From HGM13634 sp045537285 (GTDB lineage Bacteria; Bacillota; Clostridia; TANB77; CAG-508): 47,305 nucleotides of DNA. How positions within the stretch are numbered: the stretch's first letter is position 1; each line of letters begins with the position of its first letter. The translations under genes were made by a program, and so were the position numbers. Location of the stretch: assembly GCA_045537285.1 (NCBI GenBank), contig JAZSPC010000034.1:1-47305 (forward strand), given 5' to 3'. The notes beneath the pieces are model-generated. The model made no database searches, was not told the DNA's origin, and was given only the letters and a program-made list of their open reading frames with translations. Of the stretch, positions 41,428 to 47,305 are shown piece by piece.

Positions 41428-41550
41428 ATGCCAGAAAATAGAGGTTGCGGATGTGGCGGTTTCGGTTTCGGTGGAGATTGCTGCTGGATAATTATATTAA
41501 TATTAATAATCTGCTGTTGCTGTGGTAACAACAATGGTTGTGGTTGTTAG
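41428..41550 (+). CDS. Tiny Gly/Cys-rich membrane peptide (YjcZ-like)
   Basis: A 40-residue peptide: an N-terminal Gly/Cys/Phe region (CGCGGFGFGG), a short hydrophobic helix (CCWIIILILIICCCC, about 18-32) and a C-terminal GNNNGCGC. GGGGGG lies seven bases before the ATG and a terminator follows. It resembles small Gly- and Cys-rich peptides (YjcZ/YczM type) found in spore-formers, often linked to the spore surface, but is too short for a safe family call. Ten or so cysteines in 40 residues suggest cross-linking or metal binding. Confidence 0.7.
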   Translation: MPENRGCGCGGFGFGGDCCWIIILILIICCCCGNNNGCGC

Positions 41551-41568
41551 TTAAAACAAACATATTAA

Positions 41569-41605
41569 AAAACCAAAAAGAATAAACTCTTTTTGGTTTT
41601 TATTT
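41569..41605 (+). terminator. Terminator after the Cys-rich peptide gene
   Basis: AAAACCAAAAAGA and TCTTTTTGGTTTT form a 13-base stem with a six-base loop, followed by TATTTTATT. Confidence 0.82.
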
Positions 41606-41613
41606 TATTAATA

Positions 41614-41642
41614 TTGACTTTTTAGATAATGTGTATTATAAT
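41614..41642 (+). promoter_or_regulatory. Promoter of the antitoxin RNA
   Basis: TTGACT and TATAAT are 17 bases apart. The distance from the -10 to the shared motif AGAAAATAAGGA is six bases, exactly as on the toxin side. Confidence 0.75.
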
Positions 41643-41648
41643 AAATTT

Positions 41649-41739
41649 AGAAAATAAGGAGCCACAAAGTGTGGTTACCAAATAGATTTGATTAAACAAC
41701 CATTTTTCTATTGGCGAGCAGAAATATGGTTGTTTTTAT
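41649..41739 (+). ncRNA. Antitoxin antisense RNA of a type I toxin-antitoxin pair
   Basis: The predicted transcript of about 90 bases runs from the promoter at 41614 to the terminator AACAACCAT...ATGGTTGTT plus TTTTT (41695-41738). It is fully complementary to the 3' part of the toxin mRNA, including the last codons and stop. The 5' end (AGAAAATAAGGA, seven bases, AGTGTGGTTACCA) is nearly the same as that of the toxin mRNA. A CCACA-aag-TGTGG hairpin can form near the 5' end. No coding gene on this strand is convincing. Confidence 0.65.
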
Positions 41740-41845
41740 ATATTATAATAGTTATTACTATTATAAGTACAAAAGAGATGATAGTAAGTATAACATTTGC
41801 AATAAGTGATAAAATCAAAAATTGTAAAAGTATATCTTCTAGCAT
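41708..41845 (-). CDS. Small hydrophobic type I toxin peptide
   Basis: A 45-residue peptide that is nearly all membrane helix (about 5-36; LILSLIANVILTIISFVLII) with an acidic N-terminus (MLED) and a basic, His-containing tail (YKNNHISARQ). GAGGTGG lies six bases before the ATG, and a consensus promoter (41946-41918) gives a roughly 65-base leader. The end of the gene lies in the hairpin shared with the opposing RNA. Size, topology and antisense partner match type I toxins (Fst/TxpA/holin-like), which depolarise the membrane when unpaired from the antitoxin; the exact family is not certain. Confidence 0.7.
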   Translation of the reverse strand: MLEDILLQFLILSLIANVILTIISFVLIIVITIIIYKNNHISARQ

Positions 41846-41917
41846 TTCACACCACCTCGCTTTCTTATGTAGAATGAGATGGTAACCACACTCTGCTTTT
41901 CCTTATTTTCTTTTTGA

Positions 41918-41946
41918 ATTATATATTGTTAGGATTTGTTTGTCAA
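41918..41946 (-). promoter_or_regulatory. Promoter of the toxin mRNA
   Basis: Full-consensus TTGACA and TATAAT on the minus strand with a 17-base spacer. Confidence 0.85.
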
Positions 41947-41984
41947 TATGTTTGCGAACTTTTATTTGTATTTTGAAATAAAAA

Positions 41985-42010
41985 GAAAACTCTACTTAAA
42001 TAGAGCTTTC
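41985..42010 (-). terminator. Terminator after groEL
   Basis: GAAAGCTCTA pairs with TAGAGTTTTC (one G-T pair) in a 10-base stem with a six-base loop, seven bases after the groEL stop; TTTTTATTT follows on the minus strand. Confidence 0.8.
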
Positions 42011-42016
42011 TCCCTT

Positions 42017-43651
42017 TTAATACATTTCATTCATTCCTTCTGGAATATCGTGGTTATGTGAGCAATTACACTTTTCTTCTTTTTTATCTGTTACAATACT
42101 TTCTGTTGTAAGTATCATAGATGCAATACTTGCTGCATTTTCAAGTGCACTTCTTGTTACTTTTGTTGGGTCTACTATTCCTACTTTTTTCATATCAACA
42201 TATTCTTCTTTTGCAGCATCAAAGCCAAATCCTCTACTGTTTTTCTTTACATTTTCTAAAATAACTGCTGGTTCTAAACCTGCATTTTTTGCTATTTGCT
42301 TTATAGGTTCTTCGAGTGCAGTAAGAACAATTTTAGCACCTAGTTTTTCATCATCTTTTAATTCTTTTACTAAGCCTTCAACCTTTGGAATAATATCTAC
42401 ATAAGCAGTTCCACCACCTGCAACTATTCCTTCTTCCACTGCTGCTTTTGTTGCAGATAATGCATCTTCTATTCTTAATTTCTTCTCTTTCATTTCAATT
42501 TCTGTTGCAGCGCCAACTTGAATTACGGCAACACCACCTACTAATTTTGCAAGCCTTTCTTCTAAGTTTTCTTTTTGATATTCACTAAGCTCTTCTTCTA
42601 GATTTTTTCTAACTTGATTTACTCTTTTTTGTAGTTCTTCCTTATCTCCCATTCCATCTACAATAATAGTATTTTCTTTTTGAACTTTTACTTGTCTTGC
42701 CCTTCCTAGCTGTTCTATTGTAGTATCTTTTAAATCTAAACCTAAATCTGATGCAATTACTTCTCCACCTGTTAGAATTGCAATATCTTCTAGCATAGCT
42801 TTTCTTTTTTCCCCATAGCTTGGAGCTTTTACTGCAACTACATTTAAAACACCTCTTAATTTATTCACTAAAAGTGTAGATAAAACTTCTCCCTCGATAT
42901 CTTCTGCAATAACCACTAGCTTTCCAGATACTTGCATCAAAGTTTCAAGTAATGGTAATATTTCTTGAATATTTGAAATCTTTTTATCGGTAATTAGTAT
43001 GTATGGATTATCTAAAACTGCTTCCATTTTTTCTGTATCTGTTACCATATATGGAGATAAATATCCTTTATCAAATTGCATACCTTCTACAACATCTACA
43101 TAGGTTGAAGAAGTCTTGGACTCTTCTATTGTAATAACTCCATCTTTTGAAACCTTTTCCATAGCACTAGAAATTAATTCCCCTATTTCTTCACTATTAG
43201 CAGAAATACTCGCTACTCTTGCAATATCTTCCTTACCATTTACCTTTGAACTAATTTCTTTTAAAGCAGATATTGCAACTTTTACTGCTTTGTCCATTCC
43301 CCTTTTAATTGCCATAGGGTCACTTCCAGCAGCGACATTACGAACTCCTTCTTTAATCATTTTTTGTGCAAGAACTGTTGCAGTAGTTGTTCCATCACCT
43401 GCAATATCATTTGTCCTTACTGATACTTCCTTTACCAAACGGGCTCCCATATTTTCATAAGGATCTGGTAATTCAATTTCTTTCGCAATAGTTACACCAT
43501 CATTTGTAATTAGTGGTGAACCAAAATTTTTATCTAAAACTACATTTCTCCCCTTTGGTCCAAGTGTTACTTTAACTGTATCTGCTAATTTATTAACTCC
43601 ATCAAGTAATTTTCTTCTAGCCTCTTCTCCAAATTTAATTTCTTTTGACAT
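42017..43651 (-). CDS. groEL: Chaperonin GroEL
   Basis: A 60-kDa chaperonin subunit forming the double-ring folding chamber with GroES. Family landmarks: MSKEIKFGEEARRKLLDGVNKLADTVKVTLGPKGRNVVLD, AGDGTTTATVLA (about 86-97), and AAVEEGIVAGGGTAYVD (about 403-419). 544 residues. The usual flexible GGM-repeat tail is replaced by EEKCNCSHNHDIPEGMNEMY, with a C-x-C-x-H-x-H cluster. AGGAGG lies nine bases before the ATG. It lies 16 bases after groES. Confidence 0.97.
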   Translation of the reverse strand: MSKEIKFGEEARRKLLDGVNKLADTVKVTLGPKGRNVVLDKNFGSPLITNDGVTIAKEIELPDPYENMGARLVKEVSVRTNDIAGDGTTTATVLAQKMIKEGVRNVAAGSDPMAIKRGMDKAVKVAISALKEISSKVNGKEDIARVASISANSEEIGELISSAMEKVSKDGVITIEESKTSSTYVDVVEGMQFDKGYLSPYMVTDTEKMEAVLDNPYILITDKKISNIQEILPLLETLMQVSGKLVVIAEDIEGEVLSTLLVNKLRGVLNVVAVKAPSYGEKRKAMLEDIAILTGGEVIASDLGLDLKDTTIEQLGRARQVKVQKENTIIVDGMGDKEELQKRVNQVRKNLEEELSEYQKENLEERLAKLVGGVAVIQVGAATEIEMKEKKLRIEDALSATKAAVEEGIVAGGGTAYVDIIPKVEGLVKELKDDEKLGAKIVLTALEEPIKQIAKNAGLEPAVILENVKKNSRGFGFDAAKEEYVDMKKVGIVDPTKVTRSALENAASIASMILTTESIVTDKKEEKCNCSHNHDIPEGMNEMY

Positions 43652-43667
43652 TATTAAAACCTCCTAA

Positions 43668-43949
43668 TTATTCAATAATTGCTAAAATATCTGATTGTTT
43701 AATAATAAGATATTCTTCACCTTCATACTTAATTTCTGTACCTGCATATTTACTAACAATTACATTATCTTTTTCTTTTATATACATTTCTATATTATCC
43801 CCTTCAACATTTCCTCCTGGTCCAACTGCTATTACTTCTGCAATTTGTGGTTTTTCTTTTGCTGCTGTTGATAATATGATGCCACTTTTAGTCGTTTCTT
43901 CACTTTCTTTCATTTTTATCAAAACTCTGTCTGCTAATGGTTTAATCAT
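43668..43949 (-). CDS. groES: Co-chaperonin GroES
   Basis: The 10-kDa lid of the GroEL chamber. MIKPLADRVLIKMKESEETTKSGIIL has the conserved start and the mobile loop (about 15-33), followed by EVIAVGPG. GTEIKYEGEEYLIIKQSDILAIIE is the typical C-terminus. 93 residues. AGGAGG lies six bases before the ATG. No CIRCE element lies upstream; a different inverted repeat at 43972-44000 occupies the place where an operator would be. Confidence 0.97.
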   Translation of the reverse strand: MIKPLADRVLIKMKESEETTKSGIILSTAAKEKPQIAEVIAVGPGGNVEGDNIEMYIKEKDNVIVSKYAGTEIKYEGEEYLIIKQSDILAIIE

Positions 43950-43971
43950 TTTAACCTCCTTAAAATAATAA

Positions 43972-44000
43972 AAGTATGTACAATTTATTTTTACATACTT
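43972..44000. repeat. Inverted repeat in the groES leader
   Basis: AAGTATGTA and TACATACTT are perfect 9-base arms around an 11-base spacer, about 20 bases before the groES ATG. It could be an operator or an mRNA hairpin. It does not match CIRCE (TTAGCACTC-N9-GAGTGCTAA). Confidence 0.6.
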
Positions 44001-44046
44001 GTTACATTCATATATTAATTATATTCACACTATATATTTTTAGAAC

Positions 44047-44082
44047 AAAAAAAGATTTAAAACCTAAGTTTTAAATCTTTTT
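44047..44082 (-). terminator. Terminator after rplL
   Basis: AAAGATTTAAAAC and GTTTTAAATCTTT form a 13-base perfect stem with a four-base loop, followed by TTTT on the minus strand. Confidence 0.88.
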
Positions 44083-44107
44083 AATTCCTTATATAAATTT
44101 ACTAAAA

Positions 44108-44473
44108 TTAAGCTAATTCAACAACTGCTCCAACTTCTGTAAATTTAGCTTTTAATTCTTCTGCTTCTTCTTTAGCTACGTTTTCTTTAACTGTTTTTGG
44201 TGCTCCGTCAACTAAATCTTTAGCTTCTTTTAATCCTAATCCTGTTGCATCTCTAACAACTTTGATTACTTGGATTTTGTTAGCTCCTGCATCTTTTAAT
44301 ACTACATTGAATGTAGATTTTTCTTCAGCAGCTGCTACTGCTGCTCCACCAGCTACTGGTGCTGCACCTGCTACTGCAGATACTCCAAATTCTTCTTCTA
44401 TAGCTTTTACTAAATCAGCTAATTCAACAACTGTCATTTTTTTGATTTCTTCAATCATTTCTTCTTTACTCAT
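44108..44473 (-). CDS. rplL: Ribosomal protein L7/L12
   Basis: The stalk protein that recruits translation factors. The N-terminal dimer helix (MSKEEMIEEIKKMTVVELADLVKAIEEEFGV) is followed by the Ala/Gly hinge (about 35-52) and the C-terminal factor-binding domain (FNVVLKDAGANKIQVIKVVRDATGLGLKEAKDLVD). 121 residues. AGGAGG lies nine bases before the ATG. Last gene of the ribosomal cluster; a strong terminator follows. Confidence 0.97.
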   Translation of the reverse strand: MSKEEMIEEIKKMTVVELADLVKAIEEEFGVSAVAGAAPVAGGAAVAAAEEKSTFNVVLKDAGANKIQVIKVVRDATGLGLKEAKDLVDGAPKTVKENVAKEEAEELKAKFTEVGAVVELA

Positions 44474-44525
44474 TTTTAAATCCTCCTAAATTTTTTATAA
44501 ATTTTCTTTCTTTTTTAATTTTTAA

Positions 44526-45032
44526 TTACGCATTAGCTTCTTCTTGTTTAACTCTAACTTGGTCTAATGCAACCGCAAGTTTTGAAATATTTCCAAGTAA
44601 AGCACCAGCAAGCATACCAATAAGTGTTTCTTTTGATGGTAATTTTGCAAGAGTGATTATCTCTTCTGCTGTCATTACTTTTCCATCTATGATTCCAGCT
44701 TTAATTTTATAGAAATCATTAGCTTTTGTGAATTCGTAGATTGTTTTAGCTGTATCTAAATAATCTTCATTATTTATTATAACAGCTGTTGGACCTTCTA
44801 ATGAAGCGTCTAAACCTGTATAACCAGCTTTTTCTAATGCTCTTCTTGTTATATTGTTTTTGATAACTTTGTATTCTGTGCTAGCTTTTCTTAAATCAGC
44901 TCTTAAACTTGTAACAGAATCAACTGTTATTCCTCTGTAATCTGTTAAAAGAACTATTTTAGCATCTTTTATTTTAGCTGCTAATTCGTTAACTTCTTGT
45001 TCCTTTTGTGCTATTATTTTTTCATTTGCCAT
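44526..45032 (-). CDS. rplJ: Ribosomal protein L10
   Basis: The stalk-base protein that binds 23S rRNA and L7/L12. KEQEVNELAAKIKDAKIVLLTDYRGITVDSVTSLRADLRKA is the rRNA-binding domain, and the C-terminal helix (AVALDQVRVKQEE) holds the L12 dimers. 168 residues. AGGAGG lies about nine bases before the ATG. It is preceded by an L10-type leader that likely senses free L10-L12 complex. Confidence 0.96.
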   Translation of the reverse strand: MANEKIIAQKEQEVNELAAKIKDAKIVLLTDYRGITVDSVTSLRADLRKASTEYKVIKNNITRRALEKAGYTGLDASLEGPTAVIINNEDYLDTAKTIYEFTKANDFYKIKAGIIDGKVMTAEEIITLAKLPSKETLIGMLAGALLGNISKLAVALDQVRVKQEEANA

Positions 45033-45082
45033 TTATATTTTCACCTCCTGAAAAAATTTATATATTATTTTTAAAATTAAAA

Positions 45083-45186
45083 ACTCTGTATGTGCCAAAC
45101 CTAAGGCATATACAGAGTGTAAATAGTTTTACATTCTTTATTATATACCTCGGTAGGACTTATTTTAATTGCCTACTGTCTTTGGC
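45083..45186 (-). ncRNA. Ribosomal protein L10 leader with terminator
   Basis: Minus strand: GACAGTAGGC (near 45180) and GTCCTACCGAGGTA (near 45155) are the conserved parts of the L10 leader. The terminator ACTCTGTATATGCC (45118-45105)/GGCACATACAGAGT (45096-45083) with TTTTT follows (one A-C mismatch in the stem). Binding of L10-(L12)4 is known in Firmicutes to favour termination; the sequence supports that arrangement here. Confidence 0.85.
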
Positions 45187-45197
45187 TATTTATTTTC

Positions 45198-45875
45198 TTA
45201 TTTTACAAATATACTTGGTCCCATTGTTGTGCTTACTGCAACACTTCTAATGTATTGACCTTTTGCTGCTGCTGGTTTAGCTTTGATTATAGCTTCCATA
45301 ACAGTTTCGTAGTTTTCTAATAATTTTTCAGCTCCAAATGAAACTTTTCCAAATCCTAAGTGAATTATGTTAGTTTTATCTAATCTATATTCAACTTTAC
45401 CAGATTTAATTTCTTTTATAGCTTTTGTAACATCCATTGTTACTGTTCCTGATTTAGGGTTTGGCATTAATCCTTTTGGTCCTAATACTTTACCTAATCT
45501 ACCAACTACACCCATCATATCTGGTGTAGCAACTATAACATCATAATCGAACCAGTTTTCTTTTTCGATTTTTGGTATTAATTCTTCTGCTCCAACGAAA
45601 TCAGCACCTGCTTGTTCAGCTTCTGTTGCTTTATCTCCTTTTGCAAAAACTAATACTCTTAATGTTTTACCTGTTCCATTAGGAAGTACTACTGTACCTC
45701 TAACTTGTTGTTCTGCGTGTTTAGAATCAACACCTAATTTAACATGTAATTCTACTGTTTCATCAAATTTGGCTTTTGGAAATTTTTCAATAACTTCTAA
45801 AGCTTCTTTTGCTGAATAGTCTTTTGAGCTGTCTATTAATTTTTCAGCTTCAACATATCTTTTTCCTTTTTTCAT
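45198..45875 (-). CDS. rplA: Ribosomal protein L1
   Basis: The L1-stalk protein that helps release deacylated tRNA. 225 residues with KRYVEAEKLIDSSKDYS, VRGTVVLPNGTGKTLRVLVFAKGD (about 58-81), GRLGKVLGPKGLMPNPKSGTV (about 126-146) and a C-terminal YIRSVAVSTTMGPSI, all typical. AGGAGG lies nine bases before the ATG. The gap to rplK is unusually long (226 bases) and holds a large hairpin. Confidence 0.97.
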   Translation of the reverse strand: MKKGKRYVEAEKLIDSSKDYSAKEALEVIEKFPKAKFDETVELHVKLGVDSKHAEQQVRGTVVLPNGTGKTLRVLVFAKGDKATEAEQAGADFVGAEELIPKIEKENWFDYDVIVATPDMMGVVGRLGKVLGPKGLMPNPKSGTVTMDVTKAIKEIKSGKVEYRLDKTNIIHLGFGKVSFGAEKLLENYETVMEAIIKAKPAAAKGQYIRSVAVSTTMGPSIFVK

Positions 45876-46101
45876 TTTAAAACCTCCTGTGGTAATAACG
45901 GATTTCTCCTCCCAAAATTTATATTGAAAACGATTGCTCGTTTACAAACTTATTAATATATCGATTACTTAATTTGGTTATCTTTGAAATAAATCAAAAA
46001 CGAGTATAACTAGGCAACCGAAGAAAAAATATATGAGGCGTACTACTGTACGTTGATTATATTTTTTCTGATGGTTAACGACATTAGACGACGTTTTTCA
46101 T
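45876..46101 (-). promoter_or_regulatory. Structured spacer between rplK and rplA
   Basis: A long hairpin has 12-base perfect arms (46022-46033 with 46058-46069, AGAAAAAATATA type) and an inner stem CGTAC/GTACG (46039-46043 with 46048-46052). Closer to rplA a smaller hairpin AAACGA/TCGTTT (about 45927-45942) and a second GGGAGGAG-like purine run lie before the gene. No ORF is found. It may be an L1-responsive leader, an attenuator or an RNA-processing site; no known consensus was recognised. Confidence 0.45.
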
Positions 46102-46527
46102 TTATTTCACGATTACGCCCATAGATCTAGCTGTACCTCTAACCATGCTCATAGCTGTTTCTAATGATGCAGCATTTAAATCTGCCATTTTTTGTTCAGC
46201 TATTGCTTTTACTTGTTCCTCTGTAATTGTTGCAACTTTATCTTTATTTGGTTTTCCTGAACCTTTTTCTATTTTTAAAGATTTTTTAATTAATACTGCA
46301 ACTGGTGGAACTTTTGTTATAAATTCAAATGATTTATCTTTGTATACAGTTATAACAACTGGTATTATCATACCTGGTTGGTTAGCTGTTCTATCATTGA
46401 ATTCTTTAACGAATTGCATTATATTAACACCACTTGAACCTAATGCTGGACCTACTGGTGGAGCTGGTGTTGCTTTACCTGCTTCTATTTGTAATTTAAT
46501 TACGTTTGAAATTTCTTTCTCTGCCAT
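46102..46527 (-). CDS. rplK: Ribosomal protein L11
   Basis: L11 of the GTPase-associated centre. KLQIEAGKATPAPPVGPALGSSGVNIMQFVKEFNDRT (about 11-47) is the N-terminal domain. The C-terminal rRNA-binding domain includes ASLETAMSMVRGTARSMGVIV. 141 residues. GGAGG lies eight bases before the ATG. It lies 13 bases after nusG. Confidence 0.97.
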   Translation of the reverse strand: MAEKEISNVIKLQIEAGKATPAPPVGPALGSSGVNIMQFVKEFNDRTANQPGMIIPVVITVYKDKSFEFITKVPPVAVLIKKSLKIEKGSGKPNKDKVATITEEQVKAIAEQKMADLNAASLETAMSMVRGTARSMGVIVK

Positions 46528-46540
46528 TTAATTTGCCTCC

Positions 46541-47074
46541 TTAAATTTTTTGGACTTGTGAAAACTCTAATTCAACTGGTGTTTCTCTACCGAACATTGA
46601 AACTAAAACTTTAACTTTTTGTTTCTCTTTATTTATTTCTTGAACAACACCTACAAAGTTTTCAAATGGTCCATTCATAACTCTTACTGAATCATTAATA
46701 TCATAATCAATATTTACTGGAACATCTTCAAATCCCATATTTCTTATTTCTTCATCAGTCAAAGGAATAGGGTCTGTTCCTGAACCAACAAATCCAGTAA
46801 CACCTCTTGTATTTCTAACTATGTACCATGATTCTTCTGTAACAATCATTTTTATAAGCACATAACCTGGAAATACTTTTTTTAGATTAGTTTTTTTCTT
46901 TCCATCTTTTATTTCTATTTGTTCTTCCATCGGAACAACTATTTCAAAAAAGAAATCTTCTAATTCTCTATTTTTTATTTTGTTTTCTAGATCTGTTTTT
47001 ACTTTATTTTCATATCCTGAATATGTGTGAACCACATACCATCTAGGATTAGAATCATAATTTTTATCAGACAT
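46541..47074 (-). CDS. nusG: Transcription elongation/antitermination factor NusG
   Basis: NusG binds RNA polymerase and links it to Rho or the ribosome. The N-terminal NGN domain has PRWYVVHTYSGYENKVKTDLENKI (about 11-34) and FPGYVLIKM; the C-terminal KOW domain has DSVRVMNGPFENFVGVVQEI (about 121-140). 177 residues. AGGAGG lies nine bases before the ATG. It follows secE by 24 bases. Confidence 0.97.
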   Translation of the reverse strand: MSDKNYDSNPRWYVVHTYSGYENKVKTDLENKIKNRELEDFFFEIVVPMEEQIEIKDGKKKTNLKKVFPGYVLIKMIVTEESWYIVRNTRGVTGFVGSGTDPIPLTDEEIRNMGFEDVPVNIDYDINDSVRVMNGPFENFVGVVQEINKEKQKVKVLVSMFGRETPVELEFSQVQKI

Positions 47075-47098
47075 AAAAGACTCCTCCTAATTTAAATA

Positions 47099-47305
47099 TT
47101 ATTCTGCTGTGTTTGTTGCATTGTTTGTTACATTAGATACACTAGAAGCGTCATTAACATGATCATGATCGTGGTCATGTAATGTAGTGTTGGTAATTAC
47201 ATTATATTTTTCTTGCAAACTGCTTTGTAATTTAGCATTTTGTTTGTTTAATAATTCAAATCCCATATCTAATACAAAAACTGTAACTCCTATAACTAAC
47301 ACTAT
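47099..47305 (-). CDS. secE: Preprotein translocase subunit SecE (C-terminal part, window edge)
   Basis: The frame enters from the right edge and ends at 47099. The visible 68 residues start inside the single membrane helix (IVLVIGVTVFVLDMGFELL), as expected for the end of SecE directly upstream of nusG. Unlike most SecE, about 45 residues follow the helix, including the His/Asp repeat HDHDHDHVND and an Asn/Thr/Ser-rich end. The N-terminal part with the conserved amphipathic helix lies outside the window. Confidence 0.8.
   Translation of the reverse strand: MVLVIGVTVFVLDMGFELLNKQNAKLQSSLQEKYNVITNTTLHDHDHDHVNDASSVSNVTNNATNTAE

Noticed and set aside
41688..41885. 65-residue plus-strand ORF with a TTG start across the toxin-antitoxin locus
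   Set aside because: It has no ribosome binding site, crosses the antitoxin terminator, and is antisense to a better-supported toxin gene.
43950..44046. Search for a CIRCE/HrcA operator before groES
   Set aside because: No TTAGCACTC or GAGTGCTAA half-site is present.
1..47305. CRISPR arrays, insertion sequences, prophage and rRNA genes
   Set aside because: No regular direct repeats with spacers, transposase, integrase, phage structural gene or rRNA sequence was seen.

Overview
The window is very AT-rich DNA from a Gram-positive, low-GC bacterium, most likely an uncultured or gut-type member of the Clostridia (Bacillota). The support for this is the gene set (DivIVA, SepF, WhiA, Mini-RNase III, RbgA, a T-box in front of pheST, an L10 leader in front of rplJ, endonuclease-type MutL), the strong AGGAGG-type ribosome binding sites and the consensus -35/-10 promoters with 17-base spacers. 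Species cannot be named from the sequence alone. Most genes lie on the minus strand.

Bases 1-10.6 kb are a defence island, all on the minus strand. It holds a complete type I restriction-modification operon (hsdM, hsdS, an inserted membrane/coiled-coil protein, hsdR), a second membrane protein cut by the window edge, and a separate three-gene operon: a gamma-class adenine methyltransferase fused to a putative PD-(D/E)XK-like nuclease domain, a T5orf172/GIY-YIG protein and an unknown protein. Bases 10.7-22 kb hold mixed accessory and housekeeping genes: a lipid/isoprenylcysteine methyltransferase-like membrane protein, GNAT acetyltransferases, an XRE regulator with a membrane/zinc-ribbon tail, a ferredoxin-thioredoxin-reductase-like mini protein, a Nudix hydrolase, an orphan trpB, a GIY-YIG protein, a tyrosine phosphatase, Fe/Mn superoxide dismutase and small P-loop kinases. 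trpB has an unusual leader with a 27-residue Trp-containing peptide, an intrinsic terminator and a second Trp-rich small ORF.

Bases 22-41.3 kb are conserved housekeeping clusters: pheS-pheT under a Phe T-box; prmC-whiA-hemW; an acyl-CoA synthetase divergent from a DUF1836 regulator; tRNA-Glu and dCMP deaminase; methyltransferase-rbgA-mrnC; the cell-division pair sepF-divIVA; and the miaA-HlyD-like pair and mutL. Bases 41.4-42 kb contain a tiny Cys-rich peptide gene and a compact convergent type I toxin-antitoxin locus. Bases 42-47.3 kb carry groES-groEL and the ribosomal/transcription cluster secE-nusG-rplK-rplA-rplJ-rplL.

The least ordinary material is: the toxin-antitoxin cassette with nearly identical 5' ends on both convergent RNAs, plus a decayed relative at 31.9 kb; the trpB leader; an unidentified structured leader at 20.2 kb; and four unrelated, visibly GC-richer orphan genes (16.0, 20.4, 29.0 and 38.8 kb) that each have their own terminator and the same extended -10 element TATGGTATAAT.
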